A stretch of DNA of 64,000 nucleotides from Hyaloperonospora brassicae. Lineage: Eukaryota; Oomycota; Peronosporomycetes; Peronosporales; Peronosporaceae. The stretch is taken from positions 62,001-126,000 of the forward strand of contig CANTFL010000673.1 in NCBI GenBank assembly GCA_947650285.1, read 5' to 3'. The notes under the pieces are model-generated. The model was not told where the DNA came from. It worked only from the letters and a program-made list of their open reading frames with translations, and searched no databases. Made by a program: the position numbers and the translations under genes. Of this stretch, positions 20,805-32,629 are shown piece after piece (within the stretch, counting starts at the first letter, position 1; each line of letters opens with the position of its first letter).

Positions 20805-23800
20805 ATGTTTACTGGAGGACAGCACCAGTCCGTGCGCCGTTACATGTCTGCAGGCTCGATCCCTATCGCCCAGACACCGCGTCTCTCGGCGCTCTCCCCG
20901 CTGTATCCACTGCCGTCGTCTCCGACCGCAGTGGTCTCTTCGGCCGTCGTGGACGACGCTATTGGGGACCTCTTTACTCGCTATTTGCCCCTCTTTTTCG
21001 ACTTGTTGGAAAAGTTCCAGTACCAAAAGGTCACGCCTGGCACCGTTTTTCTCTTGCTTTTTGTATGATGAATGGAAACGGGGGGGGGGGTCTGGATCGA
21101 GAGCTGATTGTTCGATCGCTTGGCATTGCTGTGCTGCAGGCGCTCGAGATTCTGGAGGAAGAGCAGGAGACACAATGGAAGGAGTGGGAGGCTTTTCAAG
21201 TGATGCTGAAGCTAGGAGCGTCGTGTGAGAGCACGTACGGAGCAGTGACCAGTCAGTGTGATGGTGCGTTAAAGAGGAAGTGATGGAGATAGCTGACTTG
21301 TCGCGTTGTGCTGGGGCAGGTATCATCTCATGAAGTACTTGGAAGCAAAGTTGGTAGAGACAGACACGATCGAACACATGTATGACAAGTTGGTGGTGCT
21401 GATGAACCATCTAGCCGACGAATTGAAGCCAGTTGCGATGAGACAGGGTCGCCGCTGTTCCATGAATCCATTGACACCAAGTCGTGGTGCTGGAAACATG
21501 GATGGCTTTGCGGATCAAAGTCGTCAAGGAGAAGGGGGTGACGCAATAGAGCAAGAAACGGACAGCGCGCGTATGATGGAGATCAACGTGTGTGGCAATC
21601 TCAGCTACTACATTGAATTGCTGGAGCAAGGAGCCGAGTTTTTCTCGGTACGTGACCTGTTCACTCGGGTTTGTGGGGAGTCAGGCGTTTTTGCGCGCTA
21701 ATGTGGAAACCACGAGTAGCTTCGTGCCCCTGTAATACAGATATATCGTGGCTTGGCACTTTCTAGTGTGCCTCGCGACTATCACGGTGTAAGTCAATGA
21801 TGGTTCCGTATGCAATGACAGTTTGAGCTTCTAATATTGCTTGCCGACTGTAGATACTGAAACAAATCGACGCCCTACTACTCTCTGTTGACTCGTTTAG
21901 TCACCCGCTACTTGAGACGATGAAACAGTCGACCATCGAGGAACTGAGCACCGTGAAAGGAGCTCTTCAATGTGAGCTTCGGGTGGCAGAGTACGACTTT
22001 ACTCGTTCGATTGTGGCGCTGCATCGGCTGAAGGCTCAACTGCGGTCCTGGAGTGATCACATCGATGTCGTTTCTGACTACCCGCTATTTGAAGGTAGTG
22101 GCGTGGACTTTGGTGCAGGTGGTGACGAAGAGGGTCTGCTTTATGATGAATCTGACGAGAACTATGGTATCACGTCGGATTCACTGCACTCGAGTTCGAG
22201 CTTCCAGTCGTGTCCGCCGCTCCCGCGATGTCACGTGCGAAACTCAAGTTTTGGCGGCGACTTGCGGAATGTCGGGATCTCTTCTTCGCTAGTAGAGTCA
22301 CTCGCATCGTATTGTGGCGGGCGTTTTACCAACCTGGGTGATACCTTCAATGAAGTCGAGGATGAAACGGTCGTGCCCGAAGTGGACCAGTCAGGCGCAT
22401 CCCTTGATGACGATTCGAGTCCGGTCTCTTCCGATGTGCATAGCACGTTCAGGCGTTTGTTGTCGCACAGCAGCCTGTTACGACGGAGTAGTGTTGGACT
22501 GACATCCGCTTTGCCTATCCGGCGTGGGCTTGTTCAGAAGCCAGGCGACCCGTACGTTAGCTCGGGTGACACGAACTCTTCGATGCCAACTAACGCACTG
22601 GAACAAGCCATTCTGGCTGCCGGAGGAAATGGCAGTGGAGGTGCTGCAGGCACATCTCTTGGACCTAGTCAGGGCTTTCTAAACGGTGGAGGCGTTGTTG
22701 GCGGTAGTACGAACCCTGTTGCGGCTGAGATGATGGCATCCTCGATCAAAAACCAGGAACGGGAAGATGGTTTTGCTTTGCCCGTGTTTCAATGGGCCAA
22801 GCGGTTCTATCGTTCGCTTGTGGCAAAGTTCACGCTGTTTTTTCACCGCTGGCTGGAGCCGTTCGAGAAGAAGACAGACTACTTGGCCCTAGAACTTTCT
22901 CGCTACATCAAAACGCCGCTTGGAATTTCCTATCTACAGCTGATGGACGTGCTATTGTCTCGAAGCTGTAGGTGTACTGACTTTGGGAATGGTGCCTGAC
23001 TGACTTTGGGAATGGTGCTTAACTGACATGATGTTATGTTGTGAGCAGCACACAAAGGGGACGGAAGCAAACTTTACATCATGCTTATTCTTGAGACACA
23101 AGCTCTCGAAAACAAGGGTGCCCACTACTACGACAACGGCTACCGTTGCCCGAGCTCAAGCAATGCAATCTACACTTGCACCGATGAAGAAGAGGAAGCT
23201 GAACAGCAAGATGCGAAGCACAGGACCATTGCATCATCCAGCTCCGCCGATACTTCTGGAATCAGCAATCGTATAATCGCCCCTTCCGTAGACGGACGCG
23301 CAGTGCGTACAAACGGATGTCGACCGTCTATAGACCAGCACACATCCAATGCCTTGTTTCTACGGGTTGATCGTGAAGACCATGAAGAACAGAACGACTT
23401 CTCCGAGCTTCGGGGTCTCCGAAGTTGGCCGGCAGTGTTTTGCTATCCTGGAGGCTCGTCTCCTCCGCTCAACCACTGGCCGAACATCGTCAGCCTCATC
23501 ATGGACAACCGCTCTTCGCTTGATTCTGTCCGCCCAGTGTAAGCGCTCGATCTACATCTATTCCTCACGAATGCGTATTCATTGCCCACCTTGTTGCATG
23601 TGAACAGCTTCATGCATTTTGAGCGGCGGCAAAAGACGACGTACCATATTGCGAGAGTGGACGTCGCTATGTACCTAGTTGTACTTGCAGAAGGGCTGAA
23701 GAAGTCAAATGAGAAAGTTACACAGGTAAGATGATACTTGCCTGTGGATTCATCGCCGATAGCTTACTCACACTGAATCGTGAATGGTGAATAGGACTTT

Positions 23801-23884
23801 GTGCAAATAGTGGCGGAAAACCTGCAGCACTCCGGAGCCTTTGCGCCTCGCCTCTTTGCATCTGGCGCGCCTACCTCGGCATAG
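20805..23884 (+). CDS. KICS2: KICSTOR subunit KICS2 (C12orf66) homologue
   Basis: KICS2 belongs to KICSTOR, which tethers GATOR1 to lysosomes and lets nutrients control TORC1. Seven exons: 20805-21062, 21140-21234, 21320-21647, 21854-22967, 23049-23538, 23608-23725, 23795-23884. They stay in frame and give about 830 aa, longer than the animal protein (about 450). Recognisable stretches are the N-terminal helix region (DDAIGDLFTRYLPLFFDLLE), MKYLEAKLVE, VDSFSHPLLETMKQS, FYRSLVAKFTLFFHRWLEPF (animal LLAKFSFYFHEAL), and PPLNHWPNIVSLIMDNRSSL (animal MHWPNVIMIMTDRTSDLNS). The extra length is mainly a Ser/Gly/Asp-rich insert in exon 4 (about 22100-22750), probably disordered. Intron 1 contains an 11-G tract. 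A start at the in-frame ATG 20844 is equally possible. It converges on MAEA, with only 143 bp between stops. Confidence 0.85.
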
Positions 23885-24027
23885 TCGCCTGTATCTTCGT
23901 CCAACGTGTTTGTTCGACACGACCATATTGGACACCATTCGCATCAGCATCTTTTCACAGCAATGTCTGCTTCAATCGTAGGGCTCATTCAGTCGGCTGT
24001 AGTCAGTCCCTCCACGAACAGGAACTG

Positions 24028-25616
24028 CTAAAGGATGTAAACAGGCTTGACATCGCCCGGCGAAAATTCCTCGTGGGTATCCACACACCTGATCTTCCCG
24101 CTGGCGCTTTGCTGTGTAAGCAGCTCAATCCCTCGCTTGCTGTACACACGACCATTAGGCAGTACAAGTGGAGGGTTGTGCTCGTCCATGACACTTTGAG
24201 TAACGCGGCAAACCAGTCGCGAGTGCGGATGGTACGCAAATGGAAGTCCCGTGCACAGTTGACTGCCCACTTCACTACATGCCGGGCAGATGGGTACGGG
24301 TGGTTCGGCACAAGCGTGTACGCGTTTGTTGCAGCCAGCAGCTACTTGGCCGCTGTTATCAGAATCGTCGCTTTTCGCCTCAAACGCTGCGCTTAACCCA
24401 ATCGATCCCTCGTCGCTTGCAGCACCAATCTCTTTGTTGTTGCCAGTACCGTTGTCAGCACCTCCTTCTCTCTCTTGACGACTTCTCTTGCTTCGGGATC
24501 CATTCGTCGAAAGCACAGCCTTCGCGTTTGCGCTTCGGATGCGATGACACGCGCGTGTATTCAGCGTCGATAGCCCAGCGTGCAGCGCAATGCACAGCGA
24601 CGGCGGGTCGTGCATTTCATACACTTTGTTGAACGTCTTGCAGAACATCTTGTCCAGCATCAGCCACCGATCCGCCGCAAAAAGCTGTTCGTAGGCCGCA
24701 ATTCCGCACGTCTCGGGCGCCTCGAATGCCAACGTCGCGAGCGCTGTTTGCACGTCATTGATCGCGGCATCCCGAATCACCTGGTCGTCCGGTTGCAGTG
24801 CTAACGACGAGAAGTACGCGCGGGCGTACTGCACGGCCTCGAGCGGCTCCCGCGCGCGCACGAGCTCAATAAAGTCCTGCACCCGTAGACGTAGCTCCAG
24901 TAACGACTGCAGACGGCGTAACCGCGTGCCATTCTGAGCGCACCACGCGAGTGCTGTCGTGGTCTGAAACGCCCGCAAGTCCGTTTGAACTGCGTGGCGT
25001 TCTGCATAGAGCTCGTGATCCACCAGCGACGTGAGATCTACAGCAACAGACAACGGGAGCAGCACAACGGATGAGAGATACACACCTACAAAAAGGTGCG
25101 CCCACTACGACTCGTGATCTCTCTCGCAGCAGTCGATCTGCACGACTAACTCCTTGATACAACGTGCACCTCCACCAGCGACGACGCACTTTTCGTATCG
25201 GCCACGAGTGTGCCACTCTGAAGGTGTCCCTGTCCCAGCAAGTAGTCGGCAATGAGGCGGTCGTGCAGAGCCTTTTCCTCGCGCAGGAGCGTACCCCCTG
25301 AGCCCTCTGCTCGATCTGTTGACTGGTGCAGCGTCTTGAGCGACCGCGCGCGCTTCACACAGCTCGCGAGATCGTCAAACTGCTTGAGCCCATTGTGCGA
25401 GACGCAGTGCTTCAAGTTCCGCAGCGTCGCTGCAATCTCTGCCACTGTCTCGACAGCTGTGTCAATGTCGAGACAGTGACGCGACTCGGCTTTTTCCAGT
25501 GCTCCGAGCTGTGCCCTGACGTGCGCGAGCTCCCGCGTGAGCTGTTTGTGGTACAGACGGAAGTTCCTGCTGACCTGTTCAAAGGGGACGCGCACGAGCG
25601 GGTGGCTGAGCTCCAT
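24028..25616 (-). CDS. MAEA: MAEA/Fyv10-like subunit of the GID/CTLH E3 ubiquitin ligase
   Basis: Catalytic-module subunit of the GID/CTLH ligase, which in yeast degrades gluconeogenic enzymes. Exons 25616-25190 and 25037-24028 give 478 aa, using a GTGCGT donor and GTAG acceptor that keep the frame. The N-terminus (HPLVRVPFEQVSRNFRLYHK) is followed by a coiled-coil region and LisH-like part (DRLIADYLLGQGHLQSG). Then come the CTLH/CRA region (TTTALAWCAQNGTRLRRLQS, FIELVRAREPLEAVQYARAY, TLAFEAPE, LDKMFCKTFNKVYE) and a C-terminal non-canonical RING (CPACSEVGSQ, SRLVCRVTQSVMDEHNPP, LPNGRVYS). A Ser/Lys-rich insert of about 60 aa separates CRA and RING, longer than in animals. Expected partners RMND5, RANBP9 and ARMC8 are not in this window. 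Confidence 0.92.
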
Positions 25617-25635
25617 TAGGGGCACGAGCGGAAGA

Positions 25636-25742
25636 AATGGTATGGTACGGTACGGTACGGTATGGTACGGCTGCTTTAAAGTGGGAAGAGAGAGTGACAG
25701 AGGGAGTAGTGGTGGGGTATATGTGAGTAGTGGTGGGGTATC
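25636..25742 (+). repeat. GGTACG-type short repeat and 20-bp duplication upstream of MAEA
   Basis: Just upstream of the MAEA start there is a run of 5-bp units (variants of tacgg/tatgg) at about 25638-25671. A near-perfect tandem copy of a 20-bp unit containing agtagtggtggggtat follows at about 25704-25742. They lie in the expected promoter or 5' UTR. Confidence 0.7.
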
Positions 25743-27047
25743 TGTTCTTCTGTGCTTGTGGGCGGTATCTAAAAGGCACACAGAACCCGATGTGGTTTGA
25801 ATGCACAGTGAGTGTAGCGATAGCGTTTGGGTTGTTAGGTAATCTGCGATTTCGTGTCGAGTTGATTCAGAGCTTTTGCCGGTCCCCATTTCGGTGGTCG
25901 CCCTGAGCGTATCGCATCTGACGAGCTATCGAGATGAGTGTGTACTGACATTGACCTGGTGTTAGATGGCTGCTCACGTCCTATGCGTTGTACGTTGTAG
26001 CTGGAATGGGCAATGTGACGTTGGGAAAGGAGAGTCTGAGAAGGCTGACACGCTGTAGTGTAATTGGGAAATGCATACAAAACACGGTCGACAGTGTTGA
26101 TGTATTGCCGAGACAACTTCCTGCGTTTGAAATCGGTAAGGGAAAAAGTGGCTCCTGTGTGCATTGCAAAGGTCGTGTTGAAGATTGCAAAGACCTTCGA
26201 AGCATCTCAGTGGCTTTCTGAGGACACACCAAGCAGGGAACGGATAGCATGAATGGCGATGAGCTTTTTGCTTCTGGTAGTTCATTCTACGACGATAGCC
26301 ACATTTTCAATCAGCCCACTGTGTACCTCGGCCTCCTTTGCCTTGCAAACCTGTTCCAGACTCTCGCCATCGATCAGCTTCGGTCGAGTGAGTGTTCGTA
26401 TCCATCTCGACGTGATCAACTAGATGCTCCAAAATCGACGCGGGGTCACGGCTACACAGCTGTCTCAGCTAGATTCTAGCTCCTACTCCAGCGCGTGTTT
26501 CGTCACCTCAACCTCCTTCGAGCCGTTTATGTATCTCCCCATGTCTGGGTCTTCTGGGGAAACAGAGAGCCCAAATGAACAGCTCCGGGTTATGGACTGG
26601 ATCTCGGCCTAGGAAGCTATTGATCAGTGCGAGATAGTTGGTCAATATATTGTTGATGTTGTCGACCCTCCTCCCGGCGCTCTTCAGAGTCTAACGCGTC
26701 ATGCAGATAGTCGCAACACTAAATTATCGATTACTATTGAGATGGTGCCGACCCATCGGCTTGATCTTGGCTGTTGCGATTGCTGGTAGAGATTAATTTA
26801 AAGTTTAGCAAAAAGCAGGCAACCCGTGATATACGGCTCTGCCCAGTCAAGTAGGAAAAGACTTTGTCAATCTACTGCACAATTAGAGCTTCCACAAATG
26901 CTAGCGCTACATGTAAAAGGTTGAAAGACATGTTCTCTCAACTGGACCTGTGCCGGACCATGAAGGAATTTAAAAGCTGAAAAAATTGTCAGATTACGGA
27001 CGATACGTAACAATACGCTTCGATTTTTATCTTTCCTGTGCGCTTTT
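25743..27047. other. Intergenic, no gene recognised
   Basis: Upstream of MAEA. Open frames are under 110 codons on both strands and without recognisable similarity. No RNA gene was seen. Confidence 0.45.
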
Positions 27048-27139
27048 GTCTTGGGTAGTGATGATGTCTTGGGTAGTGATGATGTAATTGCTCTATAATA
27101 TAAAAAAGGTCAGGGGGTATATCTCGGGGGGGGGGGGGG
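27048..27139. repeat. Tandem 18-bp duplication and 14-G tract
   Basis: The unit gtcttgggtagtgatgat occurs twice head to tail at 27048-27083. A run of 14 G follows at 27126-27139. Both lie just outside the left inverted repeat of the element at 27.2 kb. The G-tract could form a G-quadruplex with neighbouring G-runs or may vary with sequencing error. Confidence 0.8.
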
Positions 27140-27174
27140 TGTCGCCGCATAGACGTTCGCCAGCTAATAGGATA

Positions 27175-28545
27175 CATACTTCCTTTTTCGACATAAACAA
27201 GTTATTCGACGTTTATTGGGAGAGGCTACATACACCTAGCATTGTTGCAAAATACACCGCCGCCAATCCATTAGACTTAATGTTTATATGACAACCGTTG
27301 AATCTCATTTGGGCCACGTCAATTCAAATATTACAGGATATGCTAAGTAGAAAGGCACCTGTTACATAGCCATGTCAAATCAAAAAGAAAATCTTCGTTG
27401 TCTAACGCATGATGATGAGCCCTTCATCCACATCCACATCCACTGCTGCCACTGCTACAGTCGCTAATACTGATACTAATTCTGTCCACCTTCACTACTT
27501 CTGCTGCCACTGCTACGGTTGTTAATGCTGATTCTAATTCTGTCGTCGCTGACAATCAGGTTAAGTTCTAAGTTGATGCTGGCCCTAATCCTGCCGCCGC
27601 TGATCTCTCATGGATCTGTGAAGGATCTCCACCGGTCGGGCCTTTTGACAGTCATTAGACGGCTGATGAGGTTTTAAAGCAGGACGCCGTACGCTAAGGC
27701 GTTGCTATTAGTGTATCCCGCGGCTGTTCGATTGGTCCCAAGCGCAGTTTTCTCACATGTTGGCAGAAAAGATATCATAGGAGATCCCACAGTCGGCACA
27801 CGTTCAATGTGAGATCGCGGAACAAAAAAGGTCGGCTGTTCATGCGAGCTCGTGATCATGTATGGCAAGCACGACCCCGAAGAAATTGCCTGGTCAACGA
27901 TTTTAGTGGACAACTGATACACCGGCCACTCTCGTTGTATCAGCAAGACCATGCTCTCAACGCCACCGGCGGCGCGACGTGCGACGCTTTACATTGACGA
28001 TATTAATTCTAAGGTCGTCCAGATGCATCAGGATGGATCTGCTCCACGGGTATGTGTGCGTGTCGAAGTCATATACAGCAGGCCATTATCTGTTTTTTGT
28101 CTGTATGTGATTATTATAGGCCATTTCAAACCAGTTTAAGGAGGCTGGTGTCCTTATGAATACCAAGGACGTCGACAATATCGTTTACAAGGCAAAGAGG
28201 AAGAAAATTGGTGGAAATTACACACGGAAGCTTTGCTGCAGCACATGAAGGACCAGCATATTAAATCTACGGTTGCAGTGTAAAGCCGCGGGTGCATTTT
28301 AATAACCTTATTCTATAGTTTATTGAATTGGCGTGGCCTGGCTCCGTTACAGGTGTCTTTCTACTTAGCTTATCCTGCAATATTCGAAGTGACGTGGCCT
28401 GAATGTGACACAACGGTTGCCATATAAACATTGAGTCTAATGGATAGGCGGCGGTGTATTTAGCAATCATGTTAGGTGTATGTAGCCTCTCCCCGTTTAT
28501 TCTCAAGAATAAAGAGTGTAAGATATTTAAACGACAAAAAGAAAA
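27175..28545. mobile_element. Mutator-like element (MULE) remnant with about 200-bp terminal inverted repeats
   Basis: The stretch around 27205-27390 reappears inverted at about 28315-28510. Long blocks match with scattered substitutions, for example gagaggctacatacaccta and ttgagtctaatggat against their complements. The similarity decays outward toward 27175 and 28545. Between the arms, near 27990-28240, there is a transposase-like fragment. It reads INSKVVQMHQDGSAPR, then after an apparent intron AISNQFKEAGVLMNTKDVDNIVY. This resembles the N-terminal DNA-binding region of MULE/FAR1-type proteins. At 1.3 kb it is too short for an autonomous copy, and no DDE catalytic core is present. Target-site duplications could not be placed because the ends have decayed. 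Confidence 0.6.
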
Positions 28546-30943
28546 ATACGTCTGATAAATATATATATTGAGCATAAAGGATGCCTTATGATATGTGCAA
28601 GACATTGTACGAACAAACGCAGCGCACGACATAGGGGATGTACGTGTATATGTTTTTTGGTCATTGTTGGTTATACAAACGTGGATTCATTAGTTTATGC
28701 ATTCTCGGTGGTCATCAGTCCGCCTGCTGGCCCTTGCCTGCTGGCCTTGGACGGACTTGGATTGGCGATTTGTTGGTGTTCATCGCTCAACTGTTCACCA
28801 TAAAGACAGTTTACAAGCGCGGACCCTGCCTCATCCTAAAGACCTTAGATGACGCGTCACCGGTATTCTTTGTTGACGCAGGGAGATCGATCGGTCAAAG
28901 AAGTAGCATAATCGATTGGAAGTATGTTGTGCGCTGCATGATCGATGTGAACGAGAATGCCGAGATACGTAAGCTGATGTGTTATAACGTCTTCTGCCAA
29001 TCGACATACTGCATCCGTTTAGACAGATTCAAGACGGCAAGATCGCGAGCCATACCACCATTACTTTAACCAATAGCAGCATCTCTCGTGACGACTATAA
29101 GACTGCACGAGGATTGTGCGCTCTGCCAGCTGCATTACACATTGCATGTCCGTGATCAAAAGTCGTGGATCCTAAGCAGTATTATCTAGTTTTTTCTTAT
29201 GCGCAGCTAGCCGCTGTGACCACAATTATTCTTGCCACAATGTTGATCGCACGGCGTGGAAGACGCAAGTAGCAGACAGTACCTAAACCTTTATTTCAAT
29301 GCTCGTCTTCTAGGCTAGGTACAAAAGTGTAGTTTACTAGCGTCAACGCCCTGATGCACACTAAGTGAGGTCTCGACTCTGTAGTGTCTACCTATACAAA
29401 CTTATGCTGCGTTAAAAGTGAAAGGGTAGCCACGACACATTGATGCAAGTACGTTCGGTGATGACCGTCATCCCCTTCCAAATTATGTCGTTTAAAAGCG
29501 TGCGCTGCCTTTACGTTGTCATCGCTATCACACTCTGTTGACATGGTCAAATGCCTTTCTATTCCTGTCAATATATCTGAAGGCTCTTCTGTTAACACAG
29601 TGGTCTTGCCGTCAAGTACTCCACGAGCATCTGCATGGCAATCTGCAATTTCGCCAACAAGTTCCTGTCATCTCTTTAGTTTATGATCTCATTATGCTGC
29701 CTTCATTGACCTGTCGTCTTGCACTGCCAACATTTGATTCTACAACATCTTTTTCGTTATTGTAGCGCGACACGTTGCCATTGCGCTGTCTCTTGAAGCC
29801 TAAATTAGTGATACCACCACAGGCGACAGCTGGACGAACTCATGTGTCAGACCAATCGAAGCTGGCTGAGCAGATTGAAGGTACGCGGCTTTGCAGACAA
29901 CGGACAGACGAAATTGTCGAGCTACGCTTGAAGCGTTAATAAATCTTACTCTGTTCCTACGTGATGACCTGCATTTTTGTAAAACGCCTGTAAGGTGAGT
30001 GATCAACCAAGTAACAAATGAAGTATGAACCCGTTTGAAGGACTATAGGCATAGTGTTTGTTACCGTACAGAATCGAATCTTGGTGCATGTTCGTTTTAG
30101 TTCTTCATAGGATCTTTTTGTTTTTCCATCTTTTGGCGTGCTTTTTTGTTCTTGTCATAATATGGTGCAGCTTTTGTATTGACCCTGATACACATTATTT
30201 GAGCCCAACTTTTCTAGGTTTGATGCGAATTGAAAGGCCGACTGTCTGCTTCTCACCGATTGCGCGCAATTCTTCTTGATACAGGGACTTACTTACTTGC
30301 CCGCTGACGTCATGGTCTTTCTCTGCCAATAAGCAGCGTGTCGTTAGCTGCTGCTGAATGGTAGCCACAAAGATAATATCCTCGATCATGACAATCTTTT
30401 ATTCGCGGAATAAATTTTCCGCTACGAAAGTATCACATGGATCTTACAATTGCTGTCAATGTCTAGCCACGGACTCATCTTGTTACGACATCGACACGCG
30501 CTCAATGTGTCATAATTCGTCGAATGTTTGCAAATGAGATGATACAAAACGATGGCTTGATCCAAACATACTCTCGTTGCCAAGTCTGACATCGGAAGCG
30601 CATTAACATTTTCGTTAATTTACAAGTCGCTTCCTCGGTCGTCCAGTGTCTGACCGAAGTTTGCTAACAACACTGGAAAACAATACAGAGCTAACAGGCG
30701 GACATCTTGACGGTACGCTCTTTTGTGTTGCTCGGTTCTTTACCATCTCGAACCCTATTTTTTCGCGCGCTTCAGTACCCACAATGGTGTAATTTCCCGT
30801 GCACGGCCTAACGACTAGGTCGAGGAATTCAGCCTACAACGGGAACTGCAGGCCATTTATAACTCGGTTGCCAAGTCTTGCGGCATAGCGAGGGAGTCGT
30901 TGGCCATCATCACGATTGCCCCGCTATGCCATGACAAGCGACT
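28546..30943. other. Intergenic, no gene recognised
   Basis: About 2.4 kb, AT-rich in the middle, with only short frames. The 28638-29069 plus-strand frame (143 codons) has no recognisable domain and no ATG-proximal gene-like features. Confidence 0.45.
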
Positions 30944-32629
30944 TCAAAAGGCGGGGGACTTGAGGTCCTGCGCCGAAAACTTGGCCGAAACACTGAATCT
31001 TGGAAGGCTTTCGCTGTAGAGGGGCAAGATGTGGCCCATCAACTGGCCCCAGTCGTTGCGCGACTCCGCGTGGAAGTAGCCGTAAGCAAAGTACGAAAGC
31101 GCTCCGATCGCCATCCAGGCCACACTTAAACCGAGCGCTACGTAGCTGATCTGCGCGATCATGTACCAGTTGGCGAGAATACAAAGCGCTGGAACAAACG
31201 GCACCAGTGGAGCGGCGTATAGACCCGGCGCGTTGCCAGCTTGTGGACACTTGACGAAAAGCACGACGGAGATTGCCACGGTCGCGACAAGAGAGATCGT
31301 AGCGAGAATGAGGCACACGGTGGATGCATTGTTCTGATAGCCCTCCTGGAACAGAAAAGCGGTGCATCCAGCGGCAACAACCAGCGCGGCAACGAGCACT
31401 GGGGACAGCTTTGGCGACTGGGGCTTCATCCGCACTAATATCAGCGACACATTCGCGAAGATGAACGACATGATGGCACCGAAATTCACAATCTCCCACA
31501 AAGTGTTGAACGGCACTGTGACAGCAATGACTGTGGAGATAAGTCCTGTGATGAGCGTGTTCTTGAACAAATTGCCCTTGGCATCGACTTCAGCAAATAT
31601 ACGCGGCAAGAGCCCGTCGCACGCGAGTGCGTAATTGAGACGAGGTTGAGCCAGGAATCCAATGAGGGCCACCACGGGCATTGTCACGATCTCACCGGCC
31701 CGCACGACGGTTCCAGCCCATTTCCAGCCATGGCCCTCGAATCCAACACCAAAGCTGCCTGCTTCGAGATAGGGCACCATGCCAGCCAGCACGAGCGAGC
31801 AGAGCGCGCTGAGCACCATTGTGCCAATGGCGACAATCATGACGGCGGTCGGCATGATCTTCTTGGGGTCCTTTGTCTCGCCAGCGAGGCAGCAGACCTC
31901 GTCGAAACCAGCGTAGCCGAAGAACGCCTGCGAAGCGCCAGTGACAACACCCTGCAGTCCGAAGGCCATTGTCCCATCCACTTCACTGCGCACGGGAACG
32001 AAAGGGGACAAGTGGTTCAGGTCCATGGCAGCAATCCCAGCGACAACAATGAATGCCACGACACCCATCTTGATGACCGTCACCGTGTTCACAAAGACTT
32101 TGCCGAACTGGACGCCCATCAAGAGCACGACCATGCTCAAGAACTGGATGAGCCCACCGCTGAGGTTGGCCGACTGCAGGTTAAGCCAATGGAAGCTCTG
32201 GTCCGGGTGCTCGAGGACCAGCCACTCCTCGACTTTGTCGCCCCAGCTCCGCGCCACACCGGCACCACTCACTGCGTACTCGAGAGTCAGCAGCCACGCA
32301 GCCACGACAGCCGGGAGCTCACCGATCGTGTGGTAAGCATAGGCGTACGTGCTGCCCGAGGACGGTACGCGCGTGGAGAGCTCCATGTACGACAATGCAT
32401 TGAGGCAGCAAATGACGCCGCCAATGAGCCAACTCACTGCAGCCGCAGGACCAGCAGTTTGGCTGATGATGGACCCGGCCGTGGAAAAGATGCCGCTGCC
32501 AATGGTGGCGCCTACGCCAATGCAGCACAAGTCAAAGAGGTTTAGCGTGCGGGGAATGTCCTGCGAGTTCTCTTCGGCGTGGATCACCCAAATGGGTTTG
32601 GTCCGCCACAGTGCAGCGAAACCTGCCAT
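30944..32629 (-). CDS. Cationic-type amino acid transporter, APC superfamily
   Basis: Intronless gene of 561 aa from ATG 32629. The N-terminus (MAGFAALWRTKPIWVIHAEE, then RTLNLFDLCCIGVGATIGSG) carries the APC signature GIGATIGSGIF-type loop in transmembrane segment 1. About 12-14 hydrophobic segments follow. Also visible are SGAGVARSWGD, AFFGYAGFDEVCCLAGETKDP (the conserved F-x-G-F-[DE] region of TM6 and the following loop), PRLNYALACDGLLPRIFAEV and the CAT-family C-terminal extra TM segments. This matches the CAT (SLC7A1-4-like) branch: proton- or facilitated uptake of basic or other amino acids at the plasma membrane or vacuole. Exact substrates are unknown. It stands alone in a gene-poor stretch. 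Confidence 0.93.
   Translation of the reverse strand: MAGFAALWRTKPIWVIHAEENSQDIPRTLNLFDLCCIGVGATIGSGIFSTAGSIISQTAGPAAAVSWLIGGVICCLNALSYMELSTRVPSSGSTYAYAYHTIGELPAVVAAWLLTLEYAVSGAGVARSWGDKVEEWLVLEHPDQSFHWLNLQSANLSGGLIQFLSMVVLLMGVQFGKVFVNTVTVIKMGVVAFIVVAGIAAMDLNHLSPFVPVRSEVDGTMAFGLQGVVTGASQAFFGYAGFDEVCCLAGETKDPKKIMPTAVMIVAIGTMVLSALCSLVLAGMVPYLEAGSFGVGFEGHGWKWAGTVVRAGEIVTMPVVALIGFLAQPRLNYALACDGLLPRIFAEVDAKGNLFKNTLITGLISTVIAVTVPFNTLWEIVNFGAIMSFIFANVSLILVRMKPQSPKLSPVLVAALVVAAGCTAFLFQEGYQNNASTVCLILATISLVATVAISVVLFVKCPQAGNAPGLYAAPLVPFVPALCILANWYMIAQISYVALGLSVAWMAIGALSYFAYGYFHAESRNDWGQLMGHILPLYSESLPRFSVSAKFSAQDLKSPAF

Noticed and set aside
20600..21283. 227-codon plus-strand frame overlapping the KICS2 start (includes ATG 20759)
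   Set aside because: The KICS2-like helix sequence lies in another frame over the same bases, and exon 2 joins that one in phase.
24003..24311. Small minus-strand frames around the end of MAEA
   Set aside because: They are overlapped by the MAEA RING end in the correct frame.
31646..32545. 299-codon plus-strand frame opposite the amino acid transporter
   Set aside because: It is the shadow of an intact 561-aa transporter. It is His/Glu-rich, without domain features.
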